Below are positions 25,026 to 32,941 of a stretch of 40,415 nt of DNA, piece by piece; within the stretch, counting starts at the first letter, position 1, and every line of letters starts with the position of its first letter. The notes beneath the pieces are model-generated. The model did not search any database and was not told the DNA's origin. It saw only the letters and a list, made by a program, of their open reading frames with translations. Origin of the DNA: Sphingomonas sp. AOB5. Lineage in GTDB: Bacteria; Pseudomonadota; Alphaproteobacteria; Sphingomonadales; Sphingomonadaceae. The stretch covers positions 1 to 40,415 of the forward strand of contig NZ_JARNTV010000032.1 of NCBI RefSeq assembly GCF_029433115.1, read 5' to 3'. Made by a program: the position numbers and the translations under genes.

Positions 25026-26201
25026 TCAGCGGGTCACCCGCAACGGCAAGGTCGCAAACCCATATTGCTGCATCGGCTGCAAGGTCGGCTCGCCAGCCAG
25101 CTCGTACCCGGTCGTCCGGTCGAACATCTCGTTCACCACCGCGACGATTTCCTGCTTGGCCAGCGGCGCGCCGGCGCAGCTATGGATGCCGTTGCCGAAC
25201 ACCATGTGCGGCTTGCCGCTGCGGTCGAGGCGGAACGCCTCCGCATCCTCGAACACTTCCGGATCGCGATTGGCCGAGGCCCAGAACAGCATCATCCGCT
25301 CGCCGCTGCACATCTGCCGCCCGCCGAACTCGGTATCCTCGGCCACGGTGCGCGGCATCGCCACCACCGGGCTGTTGAGCCGCAGGATTTCCTCGGAAGC
25401 CTTCAGCACCAGCGAGCGATCGGTGCGAAGCTGCGCCTGAATCTCCGGGTGGGTCGCGAGGAAGTGCAGCACGATGCCCACCGATTGCGAGGTGGAGTCA
25501 TGCCCTGCCGCCAGCACCAGCCGCACCATGCCCACCGCATGCTCCTCGGGCATCGGACCGCCGTCCAGCGTGCCGCTCAGGATCGCGGTGACCGGATCGA
25601 CCGCGGGATCGCGCGGGTTCGCCTGCCGGTCGCGCGCCATCGCCCAGCTATAGTCCCACAGCGCCTGTTCTGCGTCGTGGATGCGCTTGCCCTGTTCCTC
25701 GCTCAGCACCTGTTGCGGGCGCGCGGCATCGGCCCATGCCTTGATCTGCTCCCAGTCCTCGCGCGGCTGGCCCAGCCACATCAGCAGCACCTGGGTCGGC
25801 ACCGGCCGGGCGATCTCGGCGATGGCATCACCGCCGCCCGCCTTCACGAACGCATCGACATATTCCGCCGCCACGCCGCGCGTCAGCGGCTCGCGCTCGG
25901 CCATCGCCTTGGGCGAGAAGAGCGGGTTCAGCAGTCTCCGGATCTGGCTGTGTTCGGGCGGATCGCTCTCCAGCGGCATGCGGCGAATGCCCAGCCGCGC
26001 GGTGCCGTTGGCAAAGGCTTTCGGGTTCCGCACCACGCTGACGATGTCCTGATATCGCATCATGCCCCAGAACCGGTCCGCACCCCATGCGTCATAGCCC
26101 AGCGCCACCGGGCACCCGCCGCGCAGCCGGGCATATTCCGCCGCGCGATCCTCGACGGTCTTGTTGAGGTTGGGGTCCCAGTCTGCCTGCTCGACGCTCA
26201 C
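25026..26201 (-). CDS. Cytochrome P450
   Basis: This 391-residue soluble bacterial P450 has the I-helix oxygen-activation motif A-G-H-D-S-T (232-237) and the K-helix E-x-x-R (Glu271-Arg274). The heme loop is F-G-N-G-I-H-S-C-A-G, with Cys342 as the thiolate ligand. No membrane anchor is present, as in CYP101/CYP111-like class I enzymes that need ferredoxin and ferredoxin reductase; neither is encoded nearby. The substrate is not predictable. Genomic proximity to the TonB receptor transcribed just upstream on the same strand (66-base gap with a terminator) suggests a hydrophobic plant compound, such as a terpenoid or aromatic ether. Confidence 0.93.
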   Translation of the reverse strand: MSVEQADWDPNLNKTVEDRAAEYARLRGGCPVALGYDAWGADRFWGMMRYQDIVSVVRNPKAFANGTARLGIRRMPLESDPPEHSQIRRLLNPLFSPKAMAEREPLTRGVAAEYVDAFVKAGGGDAIAEIARPVPTQVLLMWLGQPREDWEQIKAWADAARPQQVLSEEQGKRIHDAEQALWDYSWAMARDRQANPRDPAVDPVTAILSGTLDGGPMPEEHAVGMVRLVLAAGHDSTSQSVGIVLHFLATHPEIQAQLRTDRSLVLKASEEILRLNSPVVAMPRTVAEDTEFGGRQMCSGERMMLFWASANRDPEVFEDAEAFRLDRSGKPHMVFGNGIHSCAGAPLAKQEIVAVVNEMFDRTTGYELAGEPTLQPMQQYGFATLPLRVTR

Positions 26202-26212
26202 GTCACGCTACT

Positions 26213-26254
26213 CCACAAAAGAAACGAGGCGCGCCCATAGGGAGACGCGCCTCG
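26213..26254 (-). terminator. Rho-independent terminator after the second TonB receptor gene
   Basis: A 9-bp perfect stem joins CGAGGCGCG (26225-26233) to CGCGCCTCG (26246-26254) with a 12-base loop. On the minus strand it is followed by TTTCTTTTGTGG. It lies 13 bases past the receptor stop, so the P450 gene probably has its own weak promoter or depends on read-through. Confidence 0.8.
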
Positions 26255-26267
26255 CGAGGGGGAGACC

Positions 26268-28949
26268 TTAGAATTTGGCGCGGATCGACGCTGCGATCAC
26301 CCGCCCGATCGGGCTTGCCGCCGACGGATCGTAACCGCCGCCGCCGTTCACGCCCGGCGCCAGGTTCACATAGGGCGGACCGGAGTCGAACAGGTTGCGC
26401 ACTTCGAAGCCCAAAGTGATGCCGCTCACCGCGCTGGGCGCGCCCATCTTGCCCAGATCGAAGGCGAAGATCAGGTCGACCGGGGTGAAGCTCTTCACAT
26501 TCTGGTTCGGCGTCACCGCAGTGTTGCGATAGCCGCCGACATGGGTGACCGTCACCTGCGCCAGCAGCGCATCGATGCTCCACGCCACACTGCCGCGCGC
26601 CTTGAAGGTCAGCGGGTAGAAGATGGTGTTGCGCCGGTCGATCGGCGTGCCCGCCGGCGACACCGCGGTCTTGAAGTTGGTGAGATAGGTGCCGCTGGCG
26701 TTCAGGTTGAACGTGCCCAGATTGGCCGTCTCGATCCGCCAGTTGATGCTGGCGTCGATGCCGCTGGTGTTCGACTGGCCCAGATTGTTGTTCCGGCCAT
26801 CGATGAACAAGGTGACGTTATTCGGATCGCCGCCCGGGAAGGTGCCGCGCGCCAGCGTCACGCCCGACGCCAGCAGTGCCAGCACGCGATCGCGCGCCGC
26901 CGTGCCCGTCAGGATGATGCCGGTGCCCGCGAACTGCGCCTCGCGCGTCAGGATCGCGAGGTCGGAGAGATAGCTGTCGACCTGGTTGATGTACTCGACG
27001 TTCCAATAGGTCGCGCTGACCCGCAGGTTCGGCGTCACGTCCCAGTCGCCGCCGACCGACCAGGTGGTCGCTTCTTCCGGCGCCAGTTGCAGGTTCGGCC
27101 CCGAATAGGCGAAGCCGGTCAGCGGCGAGCCGCCCGCCGGGTTCTGATAGGTCTGGCCGAACAGATTGTTCGAGTTGCCATAGATCTGCGAGATCAAGGG
27201 CGCACGGAACGAGGTGCCATAGCTGCCGCGCAGGGTCAGGCCCCGCACCGGCGACCAGTTCACCCCGAACTTCGGGTTCGTCGTGTCGCCCACATCGCTA
27301 TATTTGTCGTAACGGACGGCCAGATTGACCTCGAGCTTCTGGAAGCCCGGAATGGCGTTCAGCCCGGTGAAGATCGGCACCAGCAGTTCGGCATAGCCCG
27401 AGTCCACCCGGCGCTTGAAATGGCGGAAGGTGATCGGCGTACCCGCGGCACCACGCGCGCTGCCCAGATGGGTGTTGATCTCCTGCCCTTCATAGCCGGC
27501 GGCCAGCTTCACATCGCCGCCCGGCAGGCTGAACAACGTGCCGTTGAGGCGCGCTTCATAGCCGACGAACTCGTTCAGCGTGGGCGAAAGGGTCACGAAA
27601 TTGCTGATTGCCAGCAGGGTCGCGGCGGAAGTGCGGCCAAGACCATAGGGATCGAAGGCGGTCGCCGGGTTGTTGCTCGCCAGCGCGGCGTTCAGCGCGG
27701 TCGCGTTCAGGCCGCGAACCTGATCCGACTGGTCGTTGCCCTTGCCGTACGTGACCAGCGCTTCGAACTGCCAGTCGTGCGGCAGCTTCACGCGGACGCC
27801 CGGCGTCACCTGCCAGTTGGTCGCCGAACCGATCGACACGTCGCGCGGCAGATCGTTGATGAAGTTATAGTCGATCGTATAGCTCGTCCCCGCAAAGCCG
27901 GTGGGCCGCACGAAGAAGGCGTTGGTCTGCGGCACCGTCAGCGTCGAGCTGAAATAGGCCGGCAGCCGCTCATATTCGCGTTTCGAATAGAAGCCGTCGG
28001 CGAACACGGTCAGCCAAGGGGTGATCTCCTGGGTGAAGGTGCCGTTGACCGAGTTGTATTTCTGCTGCGGGAACAGGTCCTGCCCGATCAGATCGTTACA
28101 GGTGTTGGTGGTGCCCGCCACCAGCGAACCGACATTGGCCGTGGTCAGTTGCGACGGCATCGCATAGGCGACGCCGCCGGCACGCAGCGTGCCCGGTGCG
28201 CAGCGGGTGACGAGATAATTGTTGCCGCCAAACGGGCGCTGATCCGAACGGAAGAAGTCGCGGTCGTCGCCGTTGAGGTTCGAACGATAGACGCGCTCAT
28301 AGGCCAGCATCACCTGACCGCTGTCCCACTTCTTGCCGATGGCGATGCCCATCTGCGATTCGTTGAAGTTGGCACCGGCGCCGTAACGCGCAGTCGCCTC
28401 CACCCCGTCGAGCGAGCGGCGCGGGATCAGGTTGACCACGCCCGCGATCGCATCCGAACCGTAAATGGCCGATGCGCCGTCCGCGACGACTTCGACACGC
28501 TCGAGGCCGAGCGTCGGGATCACCGAAGGCTCGAACGCGCGGCTGTTGTTCACCGCGCGGTGGCCGTCGACCAGGATCAGCGTGGCGTAGGGCCCGATGC
28601 CGCGCAGGTTGATCGTGTTGCCATAGGCGATGTTGCCGCTGCCGCCGCCCTGGCCGCGCGAATTCTCGGACACGCCAAGGTCGAACACCTGGGGAAGCTG
28701 CTGGACGAGGCGATCGGTGGTGACCGCGCCCGACATCTCGACATCCTCGCGGCCGAGCGCAGTGACCGAGGAACCGACCGGCGCGGCGCCGCGCAGGCGG
28801 CTGCCGGTCACGACCAGCTCGGTATTCTCGGCAGGCTGCTCGACGCTGGTGTCATCGCTCGCGGGCGCGTCCTGCGCCTGGGCGGCGACGCTCCAGCCGA
28901 GCGAAAGCAAGGCGGTACCGCACAGTGCGGCAATACGGATCGGCTTCAT
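26268..28949 (-). CDS. TonB-dependent receptor (outer membrane)
   Basis: This 893-residue receptor has a signal peptide (hydrophobic stretch ending A-A-Q-A-Q-D near residue 26) and a TonB-box-like T-E-L-V-V-T-G-S-R. The plug contains N-L-R-G-I-G-P-Y-A-T-L-I-L-V-D-G-H-R and D-G-A-S-A-I-Y-G-S-D-A-I-A-G-V-V-N near residue 165. The barrel ends in a terminal Phe (S-I-R-A-K-F). Length and plug type match the large receptors that sphingomonads and xanthomonads use for plant oligosaccharides and other plant compounds. It has a long (>150 base) upstream region and a neighbouring LacI regulator gene that points the same way. The ligand is unknown. Confidence 0.93.
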   Translation of the reverse strand: MKPIRIAALCGTALLSLGWSVAAQAQDAPASDDTSVEQPAENTELVVTGSRLRGAAPVGSSVTALGREDVEMSGAVTTDRLVQQLPQVFDLGVSENSRGQGGGSGNIAYGNTINLRGIGPYATLILVDGHRAVNNSRAFEPSVIPTLGLERVEVVADGASAIYGSDAIAGVVNLIPRRSLDGVEATARYGAGANFNESQMGIAIGKKWDSGQVMLAYERVYRSNLNGDDRDFFRSDQRPFGGNNYLVTRCAPGTLRAGGVAYAMPSQLTTANVGSLVAGTTNTCNDLIGQDLFPQQKYNSVNGTFTQEITPWLTVFADGFYSKREYERLPAYFSSTLTVPQTNAFFVRPTGFAGTSYTIDYNFINDLPRDVSIGSATNWQVTPGVRVKLPHDWQFEALVTYGKGNDQSDQVRGLNATALNAALASNNPATAFDPYGLGRTSAATLLAISNFVTLSPTLNEFVGYEARLNGTLFSLPGGDVKLAAGYEGQEINTHLGSARGAAGTPITFRHFKRRVDSGYAELLVPIFTGLNAIPGFQKLEVNLAVRYDKYSDVGDTTNPKFGVNWSPVRGLTLRGSYGTSFRAPLISQIYGNSNNLFGQTYQNPAGGSPLTGFAYSGPNLQLAPEEATTWSVGGDWDVTPNLRVSATYWNVEYINQVDSYLSDLAILTREAQFAGTGIILTGTAARDRVLALLASGVTLARGTFPGGDPNNVTLFIDGRNNNLGQSNTSGIDASINWRIETANLGTFNLNASGTYLTNFKTAVSPAGTPIDRRNTIFYPLTFKARGSVAWSIDALLAQVTVTHVGGYRNTAVTPNQNVKSFTPVDLIFAFDLGKMGAPSAVSGITLGFEVRNLFDSGPPYVNLAPGVNGGGGYDPSAASPIGRVIAASIRAKF

Positions 28950-29164
28950 TCAGTCCCTCCCTTTCCCGTTGTCGCTCCCATGGAGCGCCGGATTGGTTGT
29001 GGAGGGTTGCGCGGCAGCGCGGCCGATAGCCTGGTCCAGCGCAACGCGCAGACGCGAACAGGGTTCTGGCAACGCCATGACGGGCATCCTCCACACAGCG
29101 CCCGGGACTCATCTGTCGGAGCCTCGGCAGCGCTTGTTATGGAAGAAACCATTTTTAGTGGAAT

Positions 29165-29172
29165 GTTGCAAC
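29165..29172. promoter_or_regulatory. Short palindrome GTTGCAAC in the TonB receptor upstream region
   Basis: This perfect 8-bp palindrome lies about 215 bases upstream of the receptor start within an AT-richer stretch (about 29130-29215), where a promoter is likely. LacI-family operators often have such symmetrical cores, and a lacI gene lies next door. The site is short and could be chance. Confidence 0.25.
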
Positions 29173-29223
29173 TGTTTTATCGAAAAACCTTTTGTGGAGA
29201 CAACCAACGGGATCACTGGCATC

Positions 29224-29356
29224 AAATCCTCCCCCGGAGGGGGAGGTGGCATGCGAAGCATGACGGAGGGGTAGTCTCCACCAGCGAGCCGGTCGCTTGC
29301 GGAGACTACCCCTCCACCGCCTTCGGCGATCCCCCTCCCCCTCCGGGGGAGGATTT
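29224..29356. repeat. REP-like palindromic element between lacI and the TonB receptor
   Basis: Perfect 16-bp end arms AAATCCTCCCCCGGAG (29224-29239) and CTCCGGGGGAGGATTT (29341-29356) surround a second inverted pair, GGGTAGTCTCC / GGAGACTACCC. The element begins seven bases past the lacI stop codon. It shares the GGAGGGGGAGGTGGC block with the element at 24753-24875, so both belong to one family. No coding sequence is supported between 28950 and 29362. Confidence 0.75.
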
Positions 29357-29362
29357 TGGAAG

Positions 29363-30349
29363 CTAAGCGCTCTCTCGCGCGATCAGGCGGAAGCCGACAT
29401 CGATTCGCCGTTCGGGCACGTCCTCGCCCTTCAGCCGGCGGCGGATCACCGAGATCGCTTCGCGCGCGATCCGGCTGCCGTCGATGTCGACCGACGTGAT
29501 CGTCGGGCGCATCTCGCCTGCGTTCGAGCTGTTGCCGAAGCCCATTATCGCGAGATCCTCGGGCACTTTCAGCCCCGCCGCCTGCGCCTCGACGATCAGG
29601 CCCATGGCGAGGAAGTCCGATCCGCACACCGCCACATCGGGCCGCTCGTCGAGGCGGCGCATGTCGGCGAACGCGCCACGGGCATAGCCGAAGCGCGACG
29701 GGATCGGCACGGTCCCCTCGGTCATCCCCTCGCCACCCAGCGCCTTCCATTCGGAGACGATGCCGTCGCGGCGCAGCCGGGCGCGGCTGCCCGCCGCGGT
29801 GATCACATGCGGCCGGCGATAGCCGCGCGTATGGAGGAAGCGCGCAATGTCGCGGCCCAGATCGACGTGCGAGAAGCCGATAGCGATGTCGATCGGATCG
29901 GCGGGAAAATCCCAGATCTGCAGCACGGTCGTCTTCGATGCGCGCAGCAGCGCCTGATGCTCGGCGGTCATCTCGCCGGTGGTGATGATCGCATCGACCC
30001 GGCGGCTGAGCGCGGCGCGGATCAGCTTGTCGGTCCGCGCCGGATCGACGCCAGTCAGGCCCAGCATCACATTGGTGTCGCCCGCCGAGAGTTCCTCCAC
30101 CATCGCCTCGATCGTCGCATCGAAGATCGAGTTGGAGATGTACGGGATCAGCACCGCGACCAGCCGGCTCTTCGACGATGCCAGCCCGCCCGCCATCAGG
30201 TTCGGGATATAGCCGGTCTCGACGATCGCCGCCTGAATGCGCTCGCCGGTGGCCTTGGCCACCACCTCGGGCTTGTTGAGGAAGCGCGAGACCGTCGCCG
30301 GGGAAACGCCCGCCCGCGCCGCCACATCCTCCAGCTTGGGAACGCTCAC
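29363..30349 (-). CDS. LacI family transcriptional regulator
   Basis: This regulator of about 328 residues has an N-terminal helix-turn-helix (K-L-E-D-V-A-A-R-A-G-V-S-P-A-T-V-S-R-F-L-N) and a periplasmic-binding-protein-like ligand domain. That domain contains L-V-A-V-L-I-P-Y-I-S-N-S-I-F near residue 55 and ends D-L-A-I-M-G-F-G-N-S. This resembles the GntR/GulR branch, which senses sugar acids and related ligands. I chose the GTG at 30349, which gives the normal LacI N-terminus and leaves a 53-base gap to the divergent lysR. A TTG at 30385 would add 12 residues. It probably controls the neighbouring receptor gene. Confidence 0.88.
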   Translation of the reverse strand: MSVPKLEDVAARAGVSPATVSRFLNKPEVVAKATGERIQAAIVETGYIPNLMAGGLASSKSRLVAVLIPYISNSIFDATIEAMVEELSAGDTNVMLGLTGVDPARTDKLIRAALSRRVDAIITTGEMTAEHQALLRASKTTVLQIWDFPADPIDIAIGFSHVDLGRDIARFLHTRGYRRPHVITAAGSRARLRRDGIVSEWKALGGEGMTEGTVPIPSRFGYARGAFADMRRLDERPDVAVCGSDFLAMGLIVEAQAAGLKVPEDLAIMGFGNSSNAGEMRPTITSVDIDGSRIAREAISVIRRRLKGEDVPERRIDVGFRLIARESA

Positions 30350-30402
30350 TTGGAGAAGGCCGGGCTTGGTTGCATCATGAAACAATCCTAGCAGGACAGG
30401 AC

Positions 30403-31281
30403 ATGGAGACCAGACGCCTCGAATATTTCGTGCGGATCGCCGATGCGGGCAGCATCAATCGCGCCGCGCAGGCGCTCGGCATCGCCCAGCCCGCGCTCAG
30501 CCAGCAGCTCGCGATCCTCGAATCCGAGCTGAAGGCCGAGCTGTTCGTCCGTTCGCACAGCGGCGTCTCGCTGACCGAGGCTGGCCGCCGCCTCTATCCC
30601 CGCGCCCAGACCCTGCTGCGCCATTTCGAGGCGCTGACCATGGGCGATGCCGATGGCCAGTCGATCACCTTCGTCACCGTCGGCATCCCGCCTACGCTCG
30701 TCATGCCGATCGGGCTGCCGCTGATCGAGCGGGTGCTGGCCGATCACCCGCGCATCCGCATCCATGTGACCGAGGCATCGGCGATCGATCTGGTCGGCAA
30801 TCTTGCCGCGGGCCTGCTCGACATGGCGGTGATCCCTTCCGCGCCCGCGGGCCCCGAGATCGTCGCGGAGCCTATCGCGCGCGAGGAGATGGTGATCGTC
30901 ACCGCCGCGGGCGCGCCACCGCCCCCCTCCGAGCCTGCCGCACTGGCCGCACTGCCATGGATCGTCACCCGTTATCCGAACATCCTCCGCGGCGTCCTGT
31001 CGGCCTGGTTCCTTCAGGCCGAGCGCGAACCGCGGGTGATCGCCGAGGTCAACTCGCTCCCGACCGTACTGGCGCTGGTCGCGCGCGGCCGCGGAGTCAG
31101 CCTGCTGCCCGCCTCCGCGGTCGCCGCCGGGGTCGCCGAGGGACAGCTTGCGGCATGGCCGATGACGCCCGAGCCGCTGCGCCGCACGATCAACCTGTGC
31201 CGCCGCGTCGATGCGCCCGCGGGCCCCTCCTTCGCCGCCATCGAGCAGCTGATCCGCGAACTCGCCGCCACGCTCGCCTGA
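30403..31281 (+). CDS. LysR family transcriptional regulator
   Basis: This 292-residue LysR protein starts at an ATG after a CAGGACAGG ribosome site; an earlier in-frame ATG at 30370 would overlap the lacI gene. The helix-turn-helix (R-L-E-Y-F-V-R-I-A-D-A-G-S-I-N-R-A-A-Q-A-L) is followed by the classic L-S-Q-Q-L motif, and an effector-binding domain occupies residues ~90-290. The N-terminus resembles the CynR/Nac-type LysR group. It is divergent from lacI, and the short shared region would let the two regulators influence each other. LysR proteins are often activators that bind small aromatic acids. The target is unknown. Confidence 0.9.
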   Translation: METRRLEYFVRIADAGSINRAAQALGIAQPALSQQLAILESELKAELFVRSHSGVSLTEAGRRLYPRAQTLLRHFEALTMGDADGQSITFVTVGIPPTLVMPIGLPLIERVLADHPRIRIHVTEASAIDLVGNLAAGLLDMAVIPSAPAGPEIVAEPIAREEMVIVTAAGAPPPPSEPAALAALPWIVTRYPNILRGVLSAWFLQAEREPRVIAEVNSLPTVLALVARGRGVSLLPASAVAAGVAEGQLAAWPMTPEPLRRTINLCRRVDAPAGPSFAAIEQLIRELAATLA

Positions 31282-31362
31282 CGCACCGCACAAAAGCCCT
31301 TTACGGCTCCGCCGCGCCGGGGGCATCCGTGACGATATCGAATCGATCATGGGGACGGCAGC

Positions 31363-32010
31363 GTGGATATTCCGGACGACATCTTCACCGAACCCGAGGA
31401 CGTCGATCCCAACACGCTGGTCAATCTCGGCCCGCTCGCCCGTCTTGCCGGTATCTGGGAAGGGATGCGCGGCGTCGATGTGAACCCGAAGGCCGACGGT
31501 CCGGAACAGCGCGACTATTATGAGCGGATCGAGATGCAGCCGATCGATCCGCAGGCCAATGGCCCGCAGCTCTTCTACGGCCTGCGCTATCACGTCCATG
31601 TGAACACGCCCGAGGAAGACATCACCTTCCACGATCAGGTCGGCTATTGGCTGTGGGAACCCGCGACCGGACTGATCCTGCAGACCGTGTCGATCCCGCG
31701 CGGACAGGTCGCCATCGCCGCCGGCCATGCAGAAGCCGATGCGAAGCAACTGGTGCTCACCGCCACCCGCGGCCAGACCGAGTATGGCATCTGCTCGACG
31801 ACCTTCCTCGAACTGGCCTTCCGCACCGATTCCTACCAGATCACCGTCGATTTCCACGATGACGGGACGTGGAGCTATGTGTCGGACACCAGCCTGATGG
31901 TCCGCGGCCGCGACGAGCTGTTCCTGCACCGCGACCGCAACACGCTGACCAAGATCGGCGAACCGGACCTCAATCCGTGGCAGCGGATCATCGGTGGTGG
32001 CGCGAAATAA
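31363..32010 (+). CDS. Nitrobindin-like heme-binding beta-barrel protein
   Basis: This 215-residue protein starts with GTG; the nearby ATG at 31350 is out of frame. The L-A-G-I-W-E-G segment (~27-33) and the beta-rich core (I-T-F-H-D-Q-V-G-Y-W-L-W-E-P, then I-L-Q-T-V-S-I-P-R-G) match the FABP-like beta-barrel family that includes nitrobindin/THAP4 heme domains. These cytoplasmic proteins bind ferric heme and react with NO or peroxynitrite. There is an 81-base gap to lysR with no visible terminator, so read-through is possible. The protein is longer than the ~160-residue minimal domain. The heme ligand His cannot be assigned by eye. Confidence 0.65.
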   Translation: MDIPDDIFTEPEDVDPNTLVNLGPLARLAGIWEGMRGVDVNPKADGPEQRDYYERIEMQPIDPQANGPQLFYGLRYHVHVNTPEEDITFHDQVGYWLWEPATGLILQTVSIPRGQVAIAAGHAEADAKQLVLTATRGQTEYGICSTTFLELAFRTDSYQITVDFHDDGTWSYVSDTSLMVRGRDELFLHRDRNTLTKIGEPDLNPWQRIIGGGAK

Positions 32011-32508
32011 TCACGCGCGCACGAACAGGTTCTTCAGCCATTGCGGGCCGCCGCGTGCGGCTTCGCGCCAGTCGAGTTCCTCGTCGGCGCTGTCGGGGGT
32101 GTAGCCCCAGGGATTGAAGACCTTCACCCGCCCGGCGCGGAACGCCGCGGTGTTGCGCGTCACCAGAGTCAGCCCATGTTCCAGAGCGGTTGCAGCGATC
32201 AGCCCGTCGCGCGTCTCGGGATAGGGCAGCTGCGCGCGCCGCCGCACCACGGCAGTATCCACCGGCAGGATGCGTCCCCCGAACGCCGGGATCACCTGTT
32301 CGTCGATCCAGCTTTCCAGCGCCTTGGCCGCCGCCTTGTCGCGCCGCTCTGCCCGCACCACCGCGCTGCCCAGTTCGAGAAGCGCGATCGCCGACACGAA
32401 CAATGTCTGCGCGGATACGCCCGAAGCCCACAGCGTAAAGCCGGAATCGCTGCGCCCGGCGCGCGCGTGGCGCAGCTCGAAGACGATTGGCGTATCGAGC
32501 AGGAACAT
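32011..32508 (-). CDS. vapC: PIN-domain toxin (VapC-type)
   Basis: This 165-residue PIN nuclease has Asp5 in L-L-D-T-P-I, a central acidic L-L-E-L near residue 45, and the C-terminal T-R-D-G-L-I-A-A-T-A-L-E-H-G-L-T-L-V-T-R-N block holding the third and fourth acidic positions. VapC toxins cleave tRNA or rRNA with Mg2+. It is about 25-30 residues longer than typical VapC because of a C-terminal tail after K-V-F-N-P-W. It shares one base with the antitoxin stop (TGATG at 32506-32510), the usual translational coupling. It probably maintains this chromosome segment or responds to stress. Confidence 0.9.
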   Translation of the reverse strand: MFLLDTPIVFELRHARAGRSDSGFTLWASGVSAQTLFVSAIALLELGSAVVRAERRDKAAAKALESWIDEQVIPAFGGRILPVDTAVVRRRAQLPYPETRDGLIAATALEHGLTLVTRNTAAFRAGRVKVFNPWGYTPDSADEELDWREAARGGPQWLKNLFVRA

Positions 32509-32753
32509 CAGCCGATCTCCCCGATCCGGCCCCAGCTTTCCACCACCGGCGGATCGATATCCGCCACCGCACCGGGCATCGCCAGCAGGTCCGCGATGCT
32601 CTCCCGTTCGCCGGTCAGCTGGCGGAAGGCGGAGATACTCATCAGCACATGGGTGGGCTTGCCGCGATCGGTCACGAACACCGGTTCGAGTCGCGCGATT
32701 CGCTTCGCGTTGCTCACATCCTGGTTGAAATCGCGGCTGCTGATCACCCTCAT
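32508..32753 (-). CDS. Type II antitoxin, Phd/YefM-type
   Basis: This 81-residue antitoxin precedes the PIN toxin. Its N-terminal Phd/YefM DNA-binding fold reads M-R-V-I-S-S-R-D-F-N-Q-D-V, then A-K-R-I-A and P-V-F-V-T-D-R-G-K-P-T-H-V-L-M-S, and an acidic C-terminal part would wrap the toxin. It binds its own promoter, where a large inverted repeat is present. Pairing a Phd-type antitoxin with VapC is a common combination. Confidence 0.9.
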   Translation of the reverse strand: MRVISSRDFNQDVSNAKRIARLEPVFVTDRGKPTHVLMSISAFRQLTGERESIADLLAMPGAVADIDPPVVESWGRIGEIG

Positions 32754-32755
32754 TT

Positions 32756-32800
32756 TTGTACCTACATCGCTATATTGTTTGCGCTACCATGTAGGTACAA
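32756..32800. promoter_or_regulatory. Inverted-repeat operator of the toxin-antitoxin pair
   Basis: Perfect 12-bp arms TTGTACCTACAT (32756-32767) and ATGTAGGTACAA (32789-32800) are spaced by 21 AT-rich bases that would hold the core promoter. The inner arm covers the antitoxin ribosome-binding site. Centre-to-centre distance is 33 bp, about three helical turns, which suits two antitoxin dimers on one face of DNA. Confidence 0.75.
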
Positions 32801-32941
32801 TACTACTGTGTGATGCGCGCGCAACAAAAAGCCCGCAGCAGCCGGAAAAATGCGGGACCGAAAGCCGAACGGCGCATTTCCTGGTTGCGCGTCACCGCCG
32901 GTCCGCGCTCCCTGAGGGAAGAAATAAGGGGGAGATGTCTG

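Noticed and set aside
26541..29366. Plus-strand open frame of 941 codons
   Set aside because: It is the shadow of the TonB receptor on the minus strand, with Arg/Asp/His-rich low-quality composition.
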